The notes under the pieces were generated by a model. The model was not told where the DNA came from, did not search any database, and worked only from the letters and a program-made list of their open reading frames with translations. DNA of 64,000 nucleotides, taken from contig NC_134464.1 in NCBI RefSeq assembly GCF_047948215.1, positions 37,085,520 through 37,149,519 of the forward strand, written 5' to 3'. Below are positions 56,113 through 64,000 of this stretch, one piece after another. Source of the DNA: Lycorma delicatula (lineage: Eukaryota; Arthropoda; Insecta; Hemiptera; Fulgoridae). Position 1 is the stretch's first letter. Each line of letters starts with the position of its first letter. Made by a program: the position numbers and the translations under genes.

Positions 56113-56889
56113 GAATATAGTGCAAAGCGGAACACACGAGTTACGTTTAATGAAGATAAAACACCAATAAATATTAGTATAACAATTTTGTAGATAAAAA
56201 ATTATGAAAATAAATAATTTCTTGTGGTAGTATATGAACTAGGCTAACTATTTACAACTTCTATTTAGCAAGCTGATGTTTTTATCAGAGACTTAAAACG
56301 TTCAAAATTTATGGATCTTTATTCAATATTTTTGACATTAGAGGTGGAGTTAAACTCCCTTTCGGAAATAACTAAAAAAAATGTAAAAGTAGTACCCATT
56401 ATACAACACTGTTTAAAATTGTAATTTTTTGAAAAGTATCGTTTAAAAAAGAAAAACTATAAATAAACGATCCCTGTGATGTCTCAATCCAAAGTAATCT
56501 AGAGAGGATAAAATCACATTCATCAGATATATAAAACGTTCAAATTTTCAGAGGAATACTCAATAACTGAATGCCAACCTTCATTTCATCCGGAAGGTTA
56601 GATTCGAATCATGCTTTTTTAAGCATCAGACAAAATAGTTTTTATATACACTACAAGCTTTCCATAGTATATTTCCAACTACAAGCCCTCTGCTTTATGG
56701 TGTATTAATCAAACCCTAAATTGCTATAAGGGATATTTTGTGCGATTTCTTTTTTTCAATTTAAATTTTTCAAAAAATTCTTGCGCACTTTTGCGGAAAA
56801 AGACCAACTTTTCATTATTTTATTTTTTATAATATTTTTTGTATAATTTTTTGCTCAAGGAATATAGAAACTATAAATTAAATGCGAGA

Positions 56890-56890
<1 letters not shown>
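56113..56890. other. A+T-rich stretch without genes
   Basis: No gene or repeat match is recognised. Confidence 0.5.

Positions 56891-56894
<4 letters not shown>

Positions 56895-56944
<50 letters not shown>
56895..56944. repeat. (TA)n microsatellite
   Basis: About 50 bp of TA. Confidence 0.9.
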
Positions 56945-56945
<1 letters not shown>

Positions 56946-57644
56946 CCATACTTCTCTGTACCAATATTTATATTTAATAGATCAACCCTAAGTATAGAAT
57001 AATTGAAATAGGATGACTTAACCTCATTTCATTACATAAACAGAAGCGCTTTCGCGAACTTCATTCGCATCATCAGCTGCATACATTCATATATCATATA
57101 TATATCTTTATATATATATTTCTTGTGTGCGTGTGTATGAAAGTGAACTCCTCCTAAATGGCTGGACTGATTTTGATGAAATTTTGTGTGTGTGTTCAAG
57201 GGGATTCGAGAATGATTTAGATTCACAATTTGGTCCACTGGAAAATATTTTTTTAATTAATTTTTTATTTATAAGTAGTTGTTGATTTTGGAATGTTTTA
57301 CATTGGATCGAGCAGACTGCACTACCATCGCAGTATCGAATATTCAATAATATTCAATTTTAATTTTAGTTTGTCACTACAGTTGGTGCTGCCAATCAAA
57401 TTGAGAAAAATATTTCGTAATTTTGTGTTATTATTGTGTTACAAAAAAATCGCGAGAAAACAGTTTTTTAATAAATAAGAGGCTAATAAATCAGATGGAA
57501 ATGTAAACAAAGGAAAACCAATCAGATCAATGCAAGATGGCCGCTGTCAAACACAACGACCAATCACAAAGAGCCCCTATGGCCGTTGCCAATGTAAACA
57601 AAATCACAACTGATTAAGTAACAAGTAGGCAGCACTGCGATCGC
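56945..57644. repeat. Unclassified dispersed repeat
   Basis: 57120-57260 (gtgaactcctcctaaatggc, gattttgatgaaattttgtg) has the form of a common interspersed repeat next to a TA-rich tract. No gene is seen; short frames are unrecognised. Confidence 0.4.
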
Positions 57645-58530
57645 GTTTAGAATTGTGCGCGTATTGAGAAATATAATATTATTATTTATTGAAATAACGT
57701 TTTAAAGTGTAATTAAAAAATATACATTTTGCAAATTTGTACGGTACAGTATTGAAGTGAAAATGTTTTTTTAATTTATTTATGTGTTGTTGATCTTGGG
57801 ATGGTTAAGGTTCATAATTGGGTCCGGTAGGCAGAGCTGCGGTCGCGTTTTAGAAGTTTTTTTTTTAATTTTTGGTTTATCAGTCAAACCCGGTAGTTGG
57901 TGCTGCGATCCGGATTCTAGGATTTTTTTTATTTTGTTGCTTTTTTGCATATCAGTTACTTGCGTCGTAGCTTAGTGTTGTTTTTACATTAAAATTCGTA
58001 TTTAGAGAATAGTTTGAATGAAATCCGATAGGTAGTGCTGTTTTGACAATTGGATTTATTTACATTCTGAATTTTATAAAGTTAAAGGTGAAATTTTATA
58101 AGATTCCGTAATGTTTTGTAAGTTTCTTAATGTTCATTATTTATTGTAATGATTTTGCAGCCACAACACTTATCGTTAAAAAATTATTTTCCACCGAATA
58201 CTGTGATTAGAGTGTGGTGTGAATTAAATCCGATAGGTAGTGCTGTTGTTTTGCCATTTGGATTTATTTACATTCTGACTTTCATAAAGTGAAAGGTTAA
58301 ATTTTGTTAAATTGCTTATGTTCAGTTTTTTAAGGTTTTATGAAACTTTTAATTGTTGTCATTTAATCTGAATGTATACTCAGATCTAGCAATGCTAGAC
58401 CGAGTCTGCTAATTGCGTGCTTATTGAGAATATTATATTATATTATTATTTATTGAAATAACGTTTTAAAATTTAATTAAAAAATGTACATTGTAAAAAT
58501 TTGTAAGGTGCATATTGAAGTGAGTATTTT
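57645..58530 (+). repeat. Tandem C-repeat block with a 120-bp direct repeat
   Basis: 57645-57770 and 58412-58530 share attgaaataacgttttaaa and gtattgaagtga-like segments as a direct repeat. Between them lie two copies of the C segment (gaaatccgataggtagtgct at 58020 and ttaaatccgataggtagtgc at 58224), ending with the C end motif near 58390 (tctagcaatgctagaccgag). Confidence 0.6.
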
Positions 58531-59922
58531 ACATTATTTTTCATGAATTTTAATGATGTATACACGTGCATTCAATAACAATCAACTTAACCTACAAATT
58601 TAAATTGTCATTTCTCATTTGATTCTATGCTACTTATGAAGTATTGAACGGCTCCTTGAAAATAAAAATTTAAGTTTATAAAATTAAAATATAAGTTACT
58701 TATAATATAGTTTAAAGTATATTTAAAAAATTGAATTTATAATAATGTTTTAGTTGATTAATTTTATAAAACGTTTTCTAAAATTATTTTTAATTTACAA
58801 TTATCTAAAATTTGGTAAAATAGATGTTAAAATAAATGAAAAAAATTTCTACTAAAATTTTAACTACGTTGCTTTTTTACAGTGCTTTAATTTTTTTTAT
58901 TAATTGATTAATTAAGCTGTTACATGGTTATGAAACATCAAAATTATTAAATAAAAAAAAAAATATGCAGGAGGTACTTTTTTAGAATGATGTTAAGTGA
59001 AAATTAGTTGTAATGTAGATGAATATTTATTAATTACACTAATTATTCATTTTACGACGTTTCGATTTTTCAATTCAATTTTCATCGGACATCTCAATAT
59101 TTAGTGAAAATAAATATTAACCATACTACACATAATTAATCAATAAACCCATTACAATAATACAACAATCACAAACTGATAATATCATACTAATAGTCAT
59201 TTTAATGAAATTTAGAACACATTCCTGCTAATTTTAATTTAATTTTAAGTTACTTATGTGTGTGCATTTATGACAGAATAATGCCGCGTCAGGACAACGT
59301 CTGTCGGGTCCGCTAGTGTATATTTATATATATTTTAAAAAAAATCATAAACTTGCAATTCATGATAACATATCACTTATTCACTTAATTTTATGTTAAA
59401 ATATTTTTATACCAATTAAATTTGATTAAAAATATTTTAAATTAAATTTAACCTATCATACTTTAAAATCTTATATAAATAACTTTTAAAACTTTTATTT
59501 AAATTAAAAAGTTTTTAAATATAAACATAATACGATGCGATTGATAGCTATTGATTAATAAATGTGGCAACTTTTTAAATGATCACCCGGTATTTCTAAT
59601 TTTACGTAAATTATTTTAAATTGTTTAAATTTTTGCAGCATCGCCAAGTAAACCTTTTTTTCAGCTGTATAGTAAACTAAGGTTTTTTTTATAACATGGT
59701 TTTCCTTCTTTATTGGGTGCCTTTTCTGTCCATGAAAGGATTTAACAGAAGTAACTAATGCAAGGGAATGATAAGTTGTCAAATAAAAAAAAATAACAAA
59801 AAATAAAATAGATTTTGTCCGTCTGTTACGATACCTAGATGATAAATAGAATTTTTTTTTATTTTCCTTTTAAGCTTAATAAATATAATATTGTAAATTA
59901 TTTTATAATTTAATATGAATAT
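58531..59922. other. A+T-rich stretch; C/D-type end motif near 59300
   Basis: No gene is seen. At 59285-59322 gtcaggacaacgtctgtcgg then gtccgctagtgtata is the end motif type seen in repeats C and D. Confidence 0.45.
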
Positions 59923-59933
59923 AATTAAATATA

Positions 59934-60914
59934 TTGCTAACATATACAGGAACCAAACAGCAACAGTAACAATTGAAGAACATAAGAAAGAAGCCGTATT
60001 AAGAAAGGGAGTCTGACAAAGATGTTGCCTATTTCCGTTATTTTTTAATCTTTACATGGAACTAGCAGTTAATGATGTTAAAGAACAATTTAGATTCGGA
60101 GTAACAGTACAAGGTGAAAAGATAAAGATGCTACGATTTGCTGATGATATAGTAATTCTAGCCGAGAGTAAAAAGGATTTAGAAGAAACAATGAACGGCA
60201 TAGATGAAGTCCCACGCAAGAACTACCGCATGAAAATAAACAAGAACAAAACAAAAGTAATGAAATGTAGTAGAAATAACAAAGATGGACCACTGAATGT
60301 GAAAATAGGAGGAGAAAAGATTATGGAGGTAGAAGAATTTTGTTATTTTGGAAGTAGAATTACTAAAGATGGACGTAGCAGGAGCGATATAGAATGCCGA
60401 ATAGCACAAGCTAAACGAGCCTTCAGTAAGATATATAATTTGTTTACATCAAAATTTAATTTAAATGTCAGGAAAAGATTTTTGAAAGCGTATGTTTGGA
60501 GTGTCGCTTTATATGGAAGTGAAACTTGGACGATCGGAGTAACTGAGAAGAAAAGATTAGAAGCTTTTGAAATGTGGTGCTATAGGAGAATGTTAAAAAT
60601 CAGATGGGTGGATAAAGTGACAAATGAAGAGGTATTGCGGCAAATAGATGAAGAAAGAAACATTTGGAAAAATATAGTTAAAAGAAGAGACAGACTTATA
60701 GGTCACATACTAAGGCATCCTGGAATAGTCGCTTTAATATTGGAAGAACAGATAGAAGGAAAAAAAATTATGTAGGCAGGCCACGTTTGGAACATGTAGA
60801 ACAAATTGTTAGGGATGTAGAATGTAGAGGGTATCCTGAAATGAAACGACTAGCACTAGATAGGGAATCTTGGAGAGCTGCATCAAACCAGTCAAATGAC
60901 TGAAGACAAAAAAA
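59934..60914 (+). pseudogene. RTE-clade LINE, 5'-truncated copy
   Basis: Encodes the second half of an RTE-type reverse transcriptase. A short upstream part (IYRNQTATVTIEEHKKEAVL, then RKGV, stop, QRCCLFPLFFNLY) leads into the open frame 60056-60775, with the catalytic FADD at residues 28-31 (RFADDIVILAESKKDLEETM). The connection region follows (KINKNKTKVMKCSRNN, GSRITKDGRSRSDIECRIAQ, ALYGSETWTIGVTEKKRLEA, FEMWCYRRMLKIRWVDKVTN). One extra A in the run near 60763 shifts the frame. The next frame continues RPRLEHVEQIVRDVECRG to RLALDRESWRAASNQSND and a stop near 60903. The copy ends in an A run. aattaaatata at 59923-59933 and 60915-60925 fits an 11-bp target duplication. Few defects suggest a young insertion. 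Confidence 0.85.
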
Positions 60915-60925
60915 AATTAAATATA

Positions 60926-62640
60926 ATATAATTTAATGAAACAGTTCATTAAAACTACTTTGATTCGTCTTTAATAGAAATCTGTTAGTAATCTAGCCTT
61001 ATAATATTTAAATAATTGTTTTAGTGATACCGTTATCATTCATTTAAAATGTAAAAGTTTATCATTTATTCATCAAGACAATCATTCATTTTAAAATTTT
61101 TTTAAGATACTAAAAAATTAATTTTATAAATTATGTTTTTATGTATATATTTTGCCTGTAATAAATGTAAAATATATTTCTCTTTTCGACTTGAAACATT
61201 TTATTACTAATGCATTTATTTCTTTTGTTTACATATTTAAATTTTCTTTTTACTTTCCTTTAAAAATAAGTTTTGAAACTAACAGTAAACATAGCTGGAG
61301 TTTATATCAAAAGATAAATCATTCGACCGGAAATATCTTGTTTCTGCAAGCTTTTTGTACCTTCTTCCGGGTCTGATGTAATACTGTTAGTTTTTTCAAC
61401 ATGAAAGTGAAAGGTAAAAAATAAAATTTTGAAAGGATCTTTCCTTTTAAATTTAAGTTTTCTATTTCCGTTAAAAAATATAAATTTTAGGTTATATAAA
61501 TAGAAGTTGTCATTTTTATTTTTCATTGAAAATAGAGTACTTTCAACAATTTTTTTTTACGAATCTAATTTATTAAAGGTACAATCAGTTAAAAAGAAAA
61601 ACATATTCCTGTTTCTTTTCTACGGGTAAAGGAAATCTAGTCTGTAATAAAAATATATCTTGAATCGGTTATCTGCTTTGTTAAATTTCAAGAACACAAT
61701 AGAATGCAGTACTTTACAATAGACGTGTAGTAGAATAGAAATATAACGTAGTCCCTAAATAGCACAGTTTACGAAACACTTTTTTTATTGTTACGATTCA
61801 CATATATATATAATTTAGCGCACTATTGGCATTTTCTTATTATATTTTAACAATACTAATTTAATAACTTAATAATAATGCTAAATTCTATAGAAATTTT
61901 AAAGTGTCAGATTATTTTTTTCTACTAAACGTACATGGTCATAAAGTTTAGCTAAACCATATCAGAAATTTTTTTTTTTTTAATTTTGCTTGAAACATTG
62001 AAGGTACAATTACAGTTAAATTTTATTAATTTGAAACTTCAGAAAAAATTGAAAATATTCCTTATTTACGAGGTTTTTTCTTTTAATTTGTATTGAAAAC
62101 TTTTTCAAGTATTTTGTTGCGTTGTTTATATAATTTATGGAATTACAATGAAATAAAATTGTGTAAAAATGTATAAATTGAAAAATAAAATTACGCTCCA
62201 TTCAAAATTTACTAAAAAATGTTATTAAAAAACTAAATCTAGAATTGCTATCAAATATCATTAATAGTCACTACGGAAAAATTAAATGTAAGGAAATAAG
62301 TAAATAAAAATAAATTCAATGATGAAATGAATATAACTAAGTAATATCACTCTAATTGTGACTAAGTTTAAAAACAGTTTATCTAAACCAAATAAATAAT
62401 AAATTAAAACCAAATAACTTGGGTGAAGTAATATTTAATGTCAAGTGCATCGTATATCAGGATTTCCAGAGTATTGAATTAGTTACTAGGAATAGTAGTT
62501 CCTCGGATTATTTTTAACTCGTTTTCGGGTGATATCCACAGGGCTGGTCTTTTTTATTTATTCACTGATTATGAATTTTTTTCGTTTCAATTACAGATTT
62601 TCTCTTGATCAGTACGCATTAAGTTCATCACCGGGTAAAG
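60926..62640. other. A+T-rich stretch without genes
   Basis: Short frames on both strands (for example 61152-61376, 61302-61526) are A+T-rich and unrecognised. A TA run lies near 61801-61812. Confidence 0.55.
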
Positions 62641-62654
62641 AAGACCGGGCAAAA

Positions 62655-62933
62655 CCCACAGGATTGATCTAGTGGTGAACTCGTCATCGCAAATCAGCTG
62701 ATTTCGAATTCGAGAGTTCTAAGGTTCAAATCCTAGTAAAGGCACTTATATACGGATTTGAATACTAGATTGTGGATGCCGGTGTTCTTTGGTGGTTGGG
62801 TTTCAATTAAACCGTACATCTCAGGAATGGTTAACCCGAGACTGTACAAAACTACACTTCATTTACATTCAGACATATCATCCTCATTTATCTTCTGAAG
62901 TAATACCTTACGGTGGTTCTTAAGGCTAAACAG
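62655..62933 (+). repeat. SINE-B, full length
   Basis: Head (ggattgatctagtggtgaac; aggttcaaatcctagtaaag), body (ggtgttctttggtggttggg) and common tail (atcttctgaagtaatacctt, aaggctaaacag). Flanks taaagaagaccgggcaaa and taaagaagatggcaaa look like a diverged target duplication. Confidence 0.8.
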
Positions 62934-63112
62934 TAAAGAAGATGGCAAAGAAGAGAAAGAGAATTGTTAGGGATTTGTTGTGGAAATTGGTACTTTTTCG
63001 TTTTACGCTCCCCATTTTTTTTCGCATCTTTCACATATAAGTTACTTAATATAGCATTTTTTATAATAATTGATGTATAAAACATTAGAGAAATACTGTA
63101 ATAATCCTTTTT

Positions 63113-64000
63113 TTTTGTCTTCAGTCATTTGCGTGGTTTGATGCAGCTCTCCAAGATTCCCTATCTAGTGCTAGTCGTTTCATTTCGGTCTACCCCCTAA
63201 ATCCTACATTCCTAACAATTTATTTTACATATTCCAAACGTTGCCTCCGTACACAATTTTTTCCTTCTACCTGTCCCTCCAATATTAAAGCGACTATTCC
63301 AGGATACCTTAATATGTGGCCTACAAGTCTTTCTCTTCTTTTAGCTATATCTTTCCAAATGCTTCTTTCTTCATCTGTTTGCCGCAACACCTTTTCATTC
63401 GACATTTATCCACCCATCTGATTTTTAACATTCTTCTATAGCACCACATTTCAAAAGCTTTTAATATTTTCTTCTCAGTTACTCCGGTCGTCCAAGTTTC
63501 ACTTCCATATAAAGCGACCCTCCAAACATATACTTTCAAAAATCTTTTCCTGACATTTAAATTCATTTTTTATGTAAACAAATTATATTTCTGACTGAAG
63601 ACTCGTTTCGCCTGTGCTATTCGGCATTTTATATCGCTCCTGTTTTGTCCATCTTTAGTAATTCTCCTTCCCAAATAACAAAATTCTTCTACCTCCATAA
63701 TCTTTTCTCCTCCTATTTTCACATTCAGTGGTCCATCTTTGTTATTTCTGCTACATTTCATTACTTTCGTTTTGTTCTTGTTTATTTTCATGCGGTAGTT
63801 CTTGCGTAGGACTTCATCCATGCCGTTCATTGTTTCTTCTAAATCTTTTTTACTCTCAGCTAGAATTACTATATCATCAGTAAATCGTAGCATTTTTATC
63901 TTTTCACCTTGTACTGTTACTCGGAATCTAAATTGTTCTTTAACATCATTAACTGCTAGTTCTATGTAAAGATTAAAAAGTAACGGGGATAGGGAACATC
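63113..64000 (-). pseudogene. RTE-clade LINE, second copy, cut by the window end
   Basis: On the minus strand, from the window edge inward: SLSPLLFNLYIELAVN, then RFTDDIVILAESKKDLEE (the catalytic block with Ala changed to Thr), KNYRMKINKNKTKVMKCSRN, KYNLFT, MNLNVRKRFLKVYVWRVALY, EKKILKAFEMWCYRRMLKIR and SNEKVLRQTDEERSIWKDIA. It ends with the same 3' tail as the copy at 60.9 kb (plus-strand T run, tcttcagtca). At least two frameshifts divide it into three frames. The 5' part lies beyond position 64000. Confidence 0.85.

Noticed and set aside
60090..60409. Minus-strand frames of 67 and 76 codons
   Set aside because: They are antisense to the RTE reverse-transcriptase frame.

Overview
The window is A+T-rich animal DNA and reads as an insect intergenic region. 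It is packed with decayed mobile elements and holds no host protein-coding gene, rRNA, functional tRNA or CRISPR array that I can support. The mix of tRNA-derived SINEs, mariner-type DNA transposons and R1-, R4/Dong- and RTE-type LINEs fits an insect with a large genome. A hemipteran is my best guess, but this is inference; nothing in the window names the species.

Layout. 1-9.2 kb: interleaved copies of two unclassified dispersed repeats (called C and D here) joined at (TA)n tracts, with SINEs inserted. 10.05-11.9 kb: the 3' end of an R4/Dong-type LINE between TAA repeats, then an R1-like LINE relic on the other strand. 12.6-14.4 kb: SINEs and a dead mariner transposase. 14.85-18.4 kb: two copies of a repeat (Z) with a recurring small open frame. 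18.78-20.9 kb: a GC-rich island ending in a histone-type stem-loop, then an R1-like LINE 3' end. 22.5-28.9 kb: four copies of an element (M) with the terminal motif ACTTCCTTGTACG, one holding a nested second element (N) and one holding a SINE. 31.9-38.8 kb: SINEs, simple repeats, a 35-bp-arm hairpin and an A+T satellite. 40.6-44.3 kb: two adjacent, complete but inactivated DNA transposons with recognisable terminal inverted repeats. 44.5-50.2 kb: a third Z copy, a duplicated SINE-bearing segment and a long R1-like LINE relic. 52.09-53.29 kb: a LINE insertion that carries only ORF1 (gag) and is bounded by a perfect 14-bp target-site duplication. 55.3-64 kb: another N copy, more C repeats and two RTE-clade LINE copies, the second running off the window end.

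How they fit together. SINEs need LINE enzymes to move. The window has at least two SINE families with different tRNA-like heads, and most copies share the same roughly 42-nt 3' tail, which suggests they used the same LINE machinery. Several insertions still show target-site duplications, so insertion order can be read: SINE-B into D, SINE-A into M, N into M, SINE-B into a GC-rich relic. All transposase and reverse-transcriptase frames carry stops or frameshifts. Boundaries of unnamed repeats are approximate and rest on copy-to-copy comparison by eye.
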